In this document: piece by piece, positions 24,378 through 32,391 of the stretch | Position numbering within the stretch: the stretch's first letter is position 1 | How the letters are laid out: each line of letters begins with the position of its first letter | Source: an uncultured Phycisphaerales bacterium | GTDB taxonomy: Bacteria; Planctomycetota; Phycisphaerae; Sedimentisphaerales; Anaerobacaceae | Assembly (NCBI GenBank): GCA_937927975.1 | Contig: CALEZT010000022.1 | Span: 1-58,482, forward strand | DNA: 58,482 nucleotides | Direction: 5' to 3' | Notes under the pieces: generated by a model | The model's database searches: none | Told to the model about the DNA's origin: nothing | What the model saw: the letters and a program-made list of their open reading frames with translations, nothing else | Made by a program: the position numbers and the translations under genes

Positions 24378-26633
24378 CTACTGGCTGCAGTCGATCCCTT
24401 CCCAGCGAAGACGCGGATGTCCTTTGCCCTCGCAGAGGGTCCAGACGTTCCGGAAGTCCCAGTCCTCGAACGTCGCTCGCTGGGTCATTTGTTCGGTCGT
24501 CACAGGGGCACCCGGTCCCCGATCCGGCCCCCCTCCCGCCAGTGCCGCCAGGAAGTAACAGTTCGTCGTCGCGGCGTGCTCAGAACTGCGTCCTGCAAGG
24601 CCGCCGGAAGTCTCTGGAGCGTCCCCAGAGACCCTGCCGGCGACGTAGCAATTCACGACCGTGCCCATGTAATCGTATCCGATCAGGCCTCCGATCTGCC
24701 GGCTGCCTATGGCGGCTCGCATCTCCACGACAGCGTAGCAGTCTTTGACGACGCCCAATCGATTCATGCCGATCAGGCCGCCGGCATTGCGACCGGCGTC
24801 GCCGGCTTGGATCGTGCCTCTGACAAAACAGCGGAACACATTGCCCGCGTTCTCGCCGACCAACCCGCCCACTCCGACAGAACGGTCGGCCGCGATGATC
24901 TCGACATCCTCCAGGCCCAGATCGAAGACCCAGCCTCCGGATTCGACGCGACCGAAGAGCCCCAATCGCTCCGGCCCATCGCTGCGAAGGGCCAGATGTC
25001 TGATCCGTCGCCCGCGACCGTCGAAGACGCCGGAAAACGTCGCAATCGGGGCCGCCGACCAGGCGACGCCGGAGAGGTCGATGTCCGCGACCAGGCGATA
25101 CCAGGCCGATGGGTTGTACCGTCCCATCGCGCCGAGATCCTCGGCGGTCGCGATCTGATAGGGATCGGATGCCAGGCCGGCGCCCTTGAGCTCATGTCGC
25201 TGGTGCTGATCGGAGAACGCTGCAAGCACCGGGTATTCGCCCCCCTGCGGCACGAGCCATAGATCAGCGGCGCCATCCGCCAGGTCGTGCACGAAATCCC
25301 ACCCTGCCGCGTGGAATATGCTCGGGTCTCGCATCTGAAGACCCGTCAGGCCCTCGCCGCCGGCGCTGTCGGACGCCAGACTGCGGTCAGCATCCCAGAA
25401 ACAGCCCTTCAAACACACACCCGACGATCTGTCGATGTATCCCGCGAAGCCGCCCCGGCCCCAAGGCTCGGAACCCCTGAGCACCTTGCCCGATGCATGA
25501 CAATTGACGATCCAGGTCCCTGTCTGGGCATATCCGACGAACCCGCCCAACCGACGGAAGCCCGACACCGTGCCGATGGCGTAGGAGTTGCGGACTGAGA
25601 CGCCCAGGCACGAGCCGAGTGCCCCGCCGAGGTTGTAGCTGGCCGGGCCGCCGGCCACATCCCCGGTCGCATAGCTATGATCGATCTCGATCCCGAAGCA
25701 CGTCCCGATCAGACCGCCCAGATCGTGCCCGCGGGCATCGACCTCGACCGCGGCGTTCGCATGACAGTTGGCCACCCTGCTCTCGGCATCCGCGCGTCCG
25801 GCCAGCCCTCCAAGGGCCCAACTCCCCTCTGCTCCCGCGATGCGTCCCGACACGCCGCTGTCGCGTACAACGCCTCCGACGCAGGCCCCTGCAAGACCGC
25901 CCAGGTTGAGGCTGCCTCGACCGCAAACGAGTTCCCCCGACGCAAAGCAATTGGCCATGCCGCCGCGATGCATCCCGACGAGCAGGCCGAGCATCATCGC
26001 ACCGTCGCCTGCGTTCACGACGACCTCGGCCCGGCAATCCAGGAGGGTGCCAAGGTTGATTCCGACCAGGCCGCCCAGCCAACTCGCCTGATCCGGGCCG
26101 CGAATACGTCCGGTCACCGAGCAGTTGGTCAGCCCGCCCTCGTTGATGCCTGCCAGGGCCCCTGCGTGGTCGGGGGCTGTGATCCGAACGTCTTCCAGGA
26201 CCAGATCGTAGACCCGACCGGGCGGGGCGATCCTTCCAAAGAGGCCCACGCGCTGCATGCCTGGAGCGTCGATCGTCAGGTTTCGGATCGCGTAACCCTG
26301 CCCATAGAAACGCCCGCTGTACCCGACGGCCGGACCTCGATAGGGATCCTCGTCGAAGGCAATCACGGCCCGCGTGAAGACCTGCCCGCCTGGGAGATTG
26401 GGGTCCAGGTCGATATCGTTGACGAGAACGAAATACCGGGTCAGCAAGGTGGAGTCGTCGGCGATGGAGACGAGCTGTTGCGCTGTGGCGATCTGGAAGG
26501 GATCGGCCGCGCTGCCTGCTCCGCCGAAGAATTCCGCAGCCTGCGACGAACAGACGAGCAGCAGGACAACCGCAGCAAGGGACGGCCAGCGAAACATCAT
26601 GGGACTTCGGTCGATCGACCTGTCGGCGTGCAT
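24378..26633 (-). CDS. exported GLUG-repeat protein
   Basis: A protein of up to 751 residues with an N-terminal signal peptide (PSLAAVVLLLVCSSQAAEF). It holds two tandem modules, each opening with a PFQIATAQQL or PYQIATAEDL segment and an NDIDL/ADIDLSG segment. Each continues with GLUG motifs: GALAGINEGGLTNC, GGLVGINLGTLLDC, GGLIGTCFGIEIDHSYA, GGLVGENAGNVFRC, GGLIGMNRLGVVKDCYA and GGLIGYDYMGTVVNCYV. GLUG repeats occur in surface proteins and in IgA-peptidase-like proteins; here they probably form a beta-solenoid. ATG 26633 lies three bases after the upstream stop; ATG 26600 would give a more compact signal peptide. It is co-transcribed with the metalloprotease-like gene. Confidence 0.8.
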   Translation of the reverse strand: MHADRSIDRSPMMFRWPSLAAVVLLLVCSSQAAEFFGGAGSAADPFQIATAQQLVSIADDSTLLTRYFVLVNDIDLDPNLPGGQVFTRAVIAFDEDPYRGPAVGYSGRFYGQGYAIRNLTIDAPGMQRVGLFGRIAPPGRVYDLVLEDVRITAPDHAGALAGINEGGLTNCSVTGRIRGPDQASWLGGLVGINLGTLLDCRAEVVVNAGDGAMMLGLLVGMHRGGMANCFASGELVCGRGSLNLGGLAGACVGGVVRDSGVSGRIAGAEGSWALGGLAGRADAESRVANCHANAAVEVDARGHDLGGLIGTCFGIEIDHSYATGDVAGGPASYNLGGALGSCLGVSVRNSYAIGTVSGFRRLGGFVGYAQTGTWIVNCHASGKVLRGSEPWGRGGFAGYIDRSSGVCLKGCFWDADRSLASDSAGGEGLTGLQMRDPSIFHAAGWDFVHDLADGAADLWLVPQGGEYPVLAAFSDQHQRHELKGAGLASDPYQIATAEDLGAMGRYNPSAWYRLVADIDLSGVAWSAAPIATFSGVFDGRGRRIRHLALRSDGPERLGLFGRVESGGWVFDLGLEDVEIIAADRSVGVGGLVGENAGNVFRCFVRGTIQAGDAGRNAGGLIGMNRLGVVKDCYAVVEMRAAIGSRQIGGLIGYDYMGTVVNCYVAGRVSGDAPETSGGLAGRSSEHAATTNCYFLAALAGGGPDRGPGAPVTTEQMTQRATFEDWDFRNVWTLCEGKGHPRLRWEGIDCSQ

Positions 26634-26636
26634 ATC

Positions 26637-27488
26637 CTACGGCTCCACCAACACATCCAGCAACGGGACATAGCTCGGCGACCAGTCTCCCCACTCCAGG
26701 GTGTCGAAGAGGTACTGAAACTCAGGGCCCAGATAGACGCCCGCATTCCCCGGTCGCGGCCGGACGCGATCGTAGCCAGGCACTTTTCGGTGGAAGGCAC
26801 GTCGCATGAGGTTCTCGAATTTCACCGCAGGCGCCTGGAGCGGACTGGTGTATGTGAGCCGGTCCTCGACCACACGCTGATAGGCGTGCACCAACTCGTG
26901 AGCGAGGGCCGCCAGCGGAGGGAAATCGTCCCAGGGCGCCGCGCCGCCAAAGGCGGACATGACGTTGGGATTCCAGAACACCACAGCGGTGATCAGCTCG
27001 AAACGATTGTCGCCGGTGGTCCGTTCGACGCGAGGCGTAAGCCAGATCCTGCGAAGGCCGTCATAGATCGCAGGGCGGCTCTCGATCGCCTCCATGAGGT
27101 TGCGACACTCCGGGCACAGATACACGATCGCCTGCAGTTGCCAGAAGATATCCTCCCTGCCTCCCGACAACGTCCAGCCCACTTGCTGCGTCTTGTCGCC
27201 TGCCAGACACGGGTCGTTCCCCGCGTACGCGACCCAGGCGTCCACGTTCGCGAAGCCTTTGGCCCAGACGAGTTCGTCGTCGGCATCGAACGCGCCGAAT
27301 GTGAGCATCGCCCTGCCGTCGGCATCCCTCACGGCGCAGGGATCGTCCAGATTCAGGAACTCATGGGAAACGATCCCGCCCCCACGCTCGCTGGACGTCG
27401 CGACCGGGTTCTGTCCCCAGGCGCAGATCGACCCCGCGCCGAGAGTGCAGGCGACACAGAACAAGGTCGAGAGTAGCATGCGGTCCAT
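26637..27488 (-). CDS. exported HELVH zinc-metalloprotease-like protein
   Basis: A 283-residue protein with an N-terminal export signal (STLFCVACTLGAGSICAWG). The C-terminal half carries LAALAHELVHAYQRVVEDR, a HExxH zinc site, with downstream acidic residues in APAVKFENLMRRAFHRK that could supply the third ligand. This HELVHAY...EN arrangement resembles M91/NleD-type effector peptidases, but I am inferring from short motifs only. The N-terminal half has two CxxC-like Cys (LCPECRNLM) and no recognised domain. ATG 27488 follows CTGGAGGA. It is first in a two-gene transcript with the GLUG protein, a possible secreted protease-adhesin pair. Confidence 0.6.
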   Translation of the reverse strand: MDRMLLSTLFCVACTLGAGSICAWGQNPVATSSERGGGIVSHEFLNLDDPCAVRDADGRAMLTFGAFDADDELVWAKGFANVDAWVAYAGNDPCLAGDKTQQVGWTLSGGREDIFWQLQAIVYLCPECRNLMEAIESRPAIYDGLRRIWLTPRVERTTGDNRFELITAVVFWNPNVMSAFGGAAPWDDFPPLAALAHELVHAYQRVVEDRLTYTSPLQAPAVKFENLMRRAFHRKVPGYDRVRPRPGNAGVYLGPEFQYLFDTLEWGDWSPSYVPLLDVLVEP

Positions 27489-27518
27489 TTCGTCCTCCAG
27501 GATCGTGCAGACTTCCCT

Positions 27519-27547
27519 ATTGTACCCGTTCGCTACGCGTCGATCAA
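27519..27547 (-). promoter_or_regulatory. promoter of the metalloprotease-GLUG transcript
   Basis: On the minus strand TTGATC (27547-27542), 17 bases, TACAAT (27524-27519), inferred start near 27512 and a leader of about 24 bases with CTGGAGGA. Confidence 0.5.
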
Positions 27548-27562
27548 GACCGGGTGATTTGC

Positions 27563-27591
27563 TTGCAATCGGGCCGGGTTTCTGCTATAAC
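27563..27591 (+). promoter_or_regulatory. promoter of proS
   Basis: TTGCAA (27563-27568), 17 bases, TATAAC (27586-27591), back to back with the divergent promoter 15 bases away. The leader of about 48 bases contains AAGGAG before ATG 27646. Confidence 0.5.
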
Positions 27592-27645
27592 CACCCGCTC
27601 TTTCGGAGTTTCGGTGGTTCATACTAACCAAGGAGCCCAAGGTCA

Positions 27646-29385
27646 ATGCGATATAGCCAGATGTTCATACCGACGGTGAAAGAGGTCCCTGCGGAGGCCG
27701 AGATCACCAGCCACCAATTGATGATCCGCGCGGGCCTGGCCCGCAAGGTCGCCAGCGGCACCTATACCTACCTGCCGCTCGGCTGGCGGACGCTCAAGAA
27801 GATCATCGACATCGTCCGCGAGGAGATGAATCGGGCCGGGGCACAGGAGATCATGGTCCCCTGCCTCCAGCCCCTGGAACTCTGGCAGCAGACCGGGCGC
27901 AGCGAGGACTACGGCGCAACCATGTTCCGAGTCAAGGACCGCCACGAGCGGTGGAACGTCCTGGGCCCGACCGCTGAAGAGGTGTTCACCTTCCTCGCTG
28001 CCTCCGAGATCAACTCGTACAAGCAGTTGCCTGTGAATCTCTACCAGATCACACCGAAGTTCCGCGACGAATTCCGCCCGCGGTTCGGGGCCCTGCGGTC
28101 TCGCGAGTTCATCATGAAGGACGCGTATAGCTTCGATGCGACGCCGGAGAGCCTGCACAAGTCGTACATGGCGATGTACGACGCCTACTGTCGGGTCTTC
28201 ACACGCTGCGGCCTGGAGTACGTGATCGTCGAAGCCGAGACCGGTGAAATGGGCGGGTCCGGCTCCCATCAGTTCACGATTCCGGTCGAGTCCGGCGAGG
28301 ACACGATCGTCTATACCGCGGATGGCTCTTATGCAGCCAACCTCGAAAAGGCCGAGATCGATCCGCTGCCGAAGGAGCCTGTGAAGGGCGAGATTCCCGC
28401 TCCCGAGAACGTCGAGACCCCGAACGTCGGCAGCATCGAAGCGGTCTGCGCGTTCCTCAAGACCAAGCCCAAGAGAATGATCAAGACGCTCATCTTCGAA
28501 GCCAGCGGACAGATCGTCGCAGCCCTCGTCCGGGGCGACCACGACGTCAATCCCGAGAAGCTCGCCCAAGTGCTTGGCGGCGTCCATATCGAACTGGCCA
28601 CCGAGGAAGCGATCCGCAAGGCGACCGGCGCCAACGTCGGATTCGCCGGTCCCATCGGCCTGACGGGTCGGGTGGCCAAGATGGTGATCGATCATGCGGT
28701 CGCCGCGATGGCCCTCGGCGTAACCGGCGCCAACAAGACCGACTACCACACCCGCAACGTCGTCCCCGGCCGGGATTTCCCGCTGGAAGGCGACAACGTC
28801 GTCGTCGCGGACGTCCGCTTCGCCGCGCCGGGCGACACGCATAAGGGCGTCCCCGTCCAATTCAAGAAAGGCATCGAGGTCGGCCAGGTCTTCAAGCTGG
28901 GCACCAAGTACAGCAAGAAACTCGGCGCCAACTTCAAGGACGAGGCAGGCGAGCTGCACCCCTGCCTGATGGGCTGTTACGGCATCGGCATCAACCGCAT
29001 CCTCGCCTCGGCCGTCGAACTCTACAACGACGAGAACGGGATCGTCTGGCCGATCGCCATCGCGCCGTTCGAAGTGATCGTCACGCCGGTGAACCAGGAC
29101 GATCCCGGCGTCGTGCGGGTGGCCGACGATCTGTACCGCACGCTCACCGACGCAGGCATCGAGGTGCTTCTGGACGACCGCGACCTTCGCGGCGGCGTCA
29201 AGTTCAAGGACGCCGACCTGATCGGTATCCCGATCCGCGTCACCGTCGGCAAGAAGTCCGTCGTCGAGGGCAACGTCGAAGTCAAGCTGCGATCCGAGAA
29301 AGACAGCGTCAAGACCCCGATCGCCGAGACGGCCCAGAAGGTGATCGAGCTGGTGAATTCCCTCAAGGCACGAGTCAAAGTATAG
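27646..29385 (+). CDS. proS: proline--tRNA ligase (bacterial type, with editing insertion)
   Basis: Charges tRNA-Pro with proline in the cytoplasm. The 579-residue length and order match bacterial-type ProRS. The class II catalytic core has TYTYLPLGWRTLKKI, IMVPCLQPLELW, RDEFRPRFGALRSREFIMKD (motif 2) and AETGEMGGSGSHQF. A YbaK-like editing insertion follows (about residues 230-400; KTLIFEASGQIVAALVRGDHDVN, NVGFAGPIGL), then motif 3 (CYGIGINRILASAVE) and the anticodon-binding domain (DDRDLRGGVKFKDADLIGIP). It starts at ATG 27646 after AAGGAG. No anomalies seen. Confidence 0.95.
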   Translation: MRYSQMFIPTVKEVPAEAEITSHQLMIRAGLARKVASGTYTYLPLGWRTLKKIIDIVREEMNRAGAQEIMVPCLQPLELWQQTGRSEDYGATMFRVKDRHERWNVLGPTAEEVFTFLAASEINSYKQLPVNLYQITPKFRDEFRPRFGALRSREFIMKDAYSFDATPESLHKSYMAMYDAYCRVFTRCGLEYVIVEAETGEMGGSGSHQFTIPVESGEDTIVYTADGSYAANLEKAEIDPLPKEPVKGEIPAPENVETPNVGSIEAVCAFLKTKPKRMIKTLIFEASGQIVAALVRGDHDVNPEKLAQVLGGVHIELATEEAIRKATGANVGFAGPIGLTGRVAKMVIDHAVAAMALGVTGANKTDYHTRNVVPGRDFPLEGDNVVVADVRFAAPGDTHKGVPVQFKKGIEVGQVFKLGTKYSKKLGANFKDEAGELHPCLMGCYGIGINRILASAVELYNDENGIVWPIAIAPFEVIVTPVNQDDPGVVRVADDLYRTLTDAGIEVLLDDRDLRGGVKFKDADLIGIPIRVTVGKKSVVEGNVEVKLRSEKDSVKTPIAETAQKVIELVNSLKARVKV

Positions 29386-29393
29386 GGGCGAGT

Positions 29394-29436
29394 GAACGCT
29401 TCAACGCTTCCACGCATCTACGCTTCAACGCAAAGG
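29394..29436. repeat. ACGCTTC/ACGCATC short tandem-like spacer repeat
   Basis: The gap after proS is built of near-identical 8-9-base units (ACGCTTCA, ACGCTTCC, ACGCATCT, ACGCTTCA). The 17-mer CCACGCATCTACGCTTC (29410-29426) recurs exactly, in reverse orientation, at 35854-35870. It lies just upstream of the Shine-Dalgarno of the next gene. Confidence 0.55.
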
Positions 29437-29445
29437 AGAAGACCG

Positions 29446-30333
29446 ATGAAGGGCGAAAAGATGACACGTAGAAACCTGATCCGCAGCGCGTCGGTGTTGG
29501 CGGCCGGAACCGTCGCAAGCCAGCTTGCCGGCACCGCCGCCGGGGCGATCGCATTCGATAAGATCGAACGCGTCGCCACCAAGGGCCGGATCATCCAGTC
29601 CGTAAGCCAGTGGTGCTACGGCAAATGGTCGCTGGATGAACTCTGCCAGGTGTGCCAGAAGCTGGGTCTCAAGGCCATCGACCTGCTGGGCCCCGATTCC
29701 TTCGCCACGGTCAAGAAGTACGGCCTGGCGGTCTCCCTGGTCAACAGCCACTCCCTGACCGACGGCCTGGCCGACAAGAAGTTCCACGACGCCTGCCTGG
29801 CCAAGCTGCGGGAGGCCATCGACGCGACCTCCGAGGCCGGATTCCCCAACGTAATCAGCTTCTCGGGCAACCGCCGGGGGATTCCCGACGACGTCGGGAT
29901 CGAGAACGCGGTCGAAGCCCTCAAGAAGATCGTCGGACACGCCGAGCAGAAGAAGGTGACGATCGTGCTGGAGTACCTCAACAGCAAGATCAACCACAAG
30001 GATTACATGTTCGACAAGACCGCCTGGGGCGTCGAGGTCTGCAAGCGGGTCGGCTCGGACCGCGTCAAGATCCTGTACGACATCTACCATGCCCAGATCA
30101 TGGAAGGCGACGTGATCAACACGATCCGCCAGAACAAGGACTACATCGGCCATTACCACACCGGCGGCAACCCCGGCCGGAACGAGATCGACGACACGCA
30201 GGAACTCTACTACCCTGCGATCATGAAAGCGATCGCCGACACCGGCTACAAAGGCTACGTCGCCCACGAGTTCGTGCCCAAGCGGGACCCGCTGGAGTCG
30301 TTGACCTACGCGGCCCGGATCTGCGACGTCTGA
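29446..30333 (+). CDS. Tat-exported hydroxypyruvate-isomerase-like TIM barrel
   Basis: A 295-residue sugar-isomerase-type (AP-endonuclease-2-like) TIM barrel preceded by a twin-arginine signal (MTRRNLIRSASVLAAGTVAS). Barrel motifs are VSQWCYGKWSLDELC at strand 1, LGLKAIDLLGPDSF, NVISFSGNRRGIP, TIVLEYLNSKINHKDY with the catalytic Glu, KILYDIYHAQIMEGD with a metal-ligand Asp/His pair, IGHYHTGGNPGRNEID, and GYVAHEFVPKRDP with the last Glu. This pattern is that of hydroxypyruvate isomerases (Hyi). Substrate is not determinable. ATG 29446 has AAAGGAG 8 bases upstream. It is followed by a strong terminator. Confidence 0.82.
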   Translation: MKGEKMTRRNLIRSASVLAAGTVASQLAGTAAGAIAFDKIERVATKGRIIQSVSQWCYGKWSLDELCQVCQKLGLKAIDLLGPDSFATVKKYGLAVSLVNSHSLTDGLADKKFHDACLAKLREAIDATSEAGFPNVISFSGNRRGIPDDVGIENAVEALKKIVGHAEQKKVTIVLEYLNSKINHKDYMFDKTAWGVEVCKRVGSDRVKILYDIYHAQIMEGDVINTIRQNKDYIGHYHTGGNPGRNEIDDTQELYYPAIMKAIADTGYKGYVAHEFVPKRDPLESLTYAARICDV

Positions 30334-30373
30334 CCGGATCGACGCGACTGTTATCAGGCCTGACGGAGACCCT

Positions 30374-30416
30374 GGGTGACACGGATCGAATGCGATTCGT
30401 GTCGCCCGGTTTTTTT
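30374..30416 (+). terminator. strong intrinsic terminator
   Basis: GGGTGACACG (30374-30383) pairs with CGTGTCGCCC (30398-30407) with one G-U. The stem extends inward through ATCG-AATG-CGAT, and the hairpin is followed by GG and seven T (30410-30416). It closes the proS/isomerase transcript 40 bases after the isomerase stop. Confidence 0.85.
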
Positions 30417-30515
30417 CGGGACATGCGTTTTGTCCTTTTTCCGAAGAAAGAAACCAGGTACAATCTGGCGCCGTAAGGATGCCGGAGTGTTGGACGACCC
30501 GTTATGGTGGATGCC

Positions 30516-31703
30516 ATGTCACGGAAAAGAACAGGCATACCGATTCTGGGCCTCTGTGTCCTGTCGCTGCTGTCTGCGACAGACAGCGCACAGGGCAGGT
30601 TCCTGAACCCCAGGCAGGCTCAGTCGGCCCCGCGAGGTCGGATCGCCTGCCTGCCCAGCTCGACGATGGGCGTGCGATACCCCGATCCTTTCGCCTTGGG
30701 CAATCACTCCTATGGATTCAGCACGTCGGAGCGCAATGGAATCGTCTACACCTGTCGGGGCGGGCACATCGACATCACGCATCTCCGAAAGCTCGCCGAC
30801 TGGACAGCCTATCTGACCTCCCGACTCCACGAGGTCCTGCTCCTGAACCGCCAGGAGTTCTCCTTTCGGATGCGAGAGGCTTCTCTGTATCACGTCCGGA
30901 TCGAGTATCCCGCCGCGTGGCGAGACCTCCCTGCGGGGGAGAAAGATGCCCGCGCCCGCGAGATCGCTATTGAGTTGGCCCAGTATCTCGCCTACACCGG
31001 AAGTACCTGGCACGAGATCCTGACCTGGTTCGGCTACAAAGGCGCTGGGATTTGGCCGGAGTATCAGTCCGCTTTTTCCTGGGAAGACAACTACTCGAAT
31101 GTCCTGGGATGCCGAATCGGCGCAGCGGCCCTGCGGGACGCCGATCGCGATTTCGAAAGAGCGGTGACCGGACTGCTGGATGCGGAACTGCAAGCCTTGG
31201 GCGTCCAGTCAAAACGTACCGCCCGACAGGCATCTGAAGCCGTCCGCAACTGGTGGTTCACAGGTTCGCTGTGGTCCTGTCGGATCATCAAGAGGCATCT
31301 CGACATCGGCCTTGACGACGGGATCGTCACGCCTTGGCTGATCCCCGACCTGGCCCAGTGCGATGGCGCGGTGCCGCAGGAATATCCCGCGCCGACGCTG
31401 TCGGGCGTCGAGCAGCGAGGCTTTGCCGTCCGCTTCGAGATCGAGCCGAAGGAATGGGAAAGGAAGAAGATCCTGCGGATCATCCAGGGCGACAACGAAC
31501 GAACCGGACGCATCGAGCCGGCGCGCCATTTCGGCGCCATCATCGAACACATCCGCGCGCAGGCCGTCGCGAGATATGGCCCCCTGGTGGACGATCAACT
31601 CGCCAGGCCGACCCCGACTCCTCGTTCGCGGAAATCCAGGTCCGCCGATTTCGACGATATCGCGACACTGGCCGCCCAGTGGCTCGTGGAAGACAACTCC
31701 TAG
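30516..31703 (+). CDS. exported DUF4056 protein with dockerin-like tail
   Basis: A 395-residue protein with a signal peptide (TGIPILGLCVLSLLSATDSA). The core matches the DUF4056 pattern: LGNHSYGF, NGIVYTCRGGHIDITHLRK and TWHEILTWFGYKG, with a conserved His/Asp and Glu that might form a hydrolytic or metal site; function unknown. The last ~20 residues, SADFDDIATLAAQWLVEDNS, resemble the second half of the dockerin-like module (DFxxLAxxWL) common at C-termini of Phycisphaerae exported proteins, without the preceding calcium loop. ATG 30516 is chosen for GGTGG upstream; ATG 30504 is an alternative. Confidence 0.7.
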   Translation: MSRKRTGIPILGLCVLSLLSATDSAQGRFLNPRQAQSAPRGRIACLPSSTMGVRYPDPFALGNHSYGFSTSERNGIVYTCRGGHIDITHLRKLADWTAYLTSRLHEVLLLNRQEFSFRMREASLYHVRIEYPAAWRDLPAGEKDARAREIAIELAQYLAYTGSTWHEILTWFGYKGAGIWPEYQSAFSWEDNYSNVLGCRIGAAALRDADRDFERAVTGLLDAELQALGVQSKRTARQASEAVRNWWFTGSLWSCRIIKRHLDIGLDDGIVTPWLIPDLAQCDGAVPQEYPAPTLSGVEQRGFAVRFEIEPKEWERKKILRIIQGDNERTGRIEPARHFGAIIEHIRAQAVARYGPLVDDQLARPTPTPRSRKSRSADFDDIATLAAQWLVEDNS

Positions 31704-31715
31704 TCAAGCCATCGC

Positions 31716-31744
31716 TGGATTTCCGCGTCGGTCCCCAGTATACT
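31716..31744 (+). promoter_or_regulatory. promoter of the DUF4416 gene
   Basis: TGGATT (31716-31721), 17 bases, TATACT (31739-31744); ATG 31755 is 10 bases after the -10, so the leader would be only about 4 bases. No Shine-Dalgarno is present before ATG 31755. Confidence 0.4.
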
Positions 31745-31754
31745 GTCGAATCGA

Positions 31755-32333
31755 ATGTGGGAATTGAAGGAACCCAGTCCGGTCAAATTGATCGTCGGCA
31801 TTCTGGCTTCGGGTGAACGATGCCTGACTGCCGCGAGAGAGGCCGTGCTCGCATCGCTGGGACCTGCGGACCTCGTCAGCGAAGCCTGGACCTTCGACCA
31901 GACGGATTACTACACCAAGCAGATCGGTCCCAGCGTCCTGCGTCAGTTCGTTGGCATCGAGCGTCTGGTCCACCCGAGCGACCTGGCTTCGATCAAGCAC
32001 CGGACCAACGAGATCGAGCGGCAGTTGGCGGCGAGTCTCGCTGCTCCCTATCCGCGGCCGGTGAACCTCGATCCCGGCGTGATCGAGCCGTCGAAGCTGA
32101 TCCTGGCTTCGACGAAGAACTTCGCGCATCGCATCTACATCGGCATGCAGATGTACGCCGAAGTGACGCTCGTCTTTGACAAGGGGCAGTGGCGGACCCT
32201 GCCCTACACGTTTCCGGATTACTACCGCCCGGAGTACCACGAATTCCTCTCCCGCGTGCGGTCCAGACTGGTGGAGCAGTTGCGGCAGCAAGTCCGAAAT
32301 CCGACGCTCGAGATTCGGAACAATCACGAATGA
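31755..32333 (+). CDS. DUF4416 family protein
   Basis: A 192-residue cytoplasmic protein matching the DUF4416 pattern: KLIVGILASGERCLTAAREA, WTFDQTDYYTKQIGPSVLRQF, RPVNLDPGVIEPSKLILAST, and the terminal block WRTLPYTFPDYYRPEYHEFL. Function unknown. The family is widespread in delta-proteobacteria and planctomycetes. The final 13 or so residues (VRNPTLEIRNNHE) are encoded within a copy of the GAAATCC-type intergenic repeat, so the original C-terminus may have been replaced. No Shine-Dalgarno; likely near-leaderless. Confidence 0.8.
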   Translation: MWELKEPSPVKLIVGILASGERCLTAAREAVLASLGPADLVSEAWTFDQTDYYTKQIGPSVLRQFVGIERLVHPSDLASIKHRTNEIERQLAASLAAPYPRPVNLDPGVIEPSKLILASTKNFAHRIYIGMQMYAEVTLVFDKGQWRTLPYTFPDYYRPEYHEFLSRVRSRLVEQLRQQVRNPTLEIRNNHE

Positions 32334-32377
32334 CGCCAGCGTTTCAGCCATTTGAATTCCGCGCTTCGTGCGTTCTT
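32292..32377. repeat. GAAATCC-type inverted repeat, copy C (overlaps a gene end)
   Basis: Left arm with CCGAAATCCGACGCTCGAGA and ATTCGGAACAATC, right arm with TTTGAATTCCGCGCTTCGTG, an imperfect complement of the same class as copies at 4290-4402 and 49064-49221. The left arm runs through the last codons and stop of the DUF4416 gene; the right arm ends about 10 bases before the next Shine-Dalgarno. Confidence 0.5.
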
Positions 32378-32391
32378 CTGCAAGGAGATCG

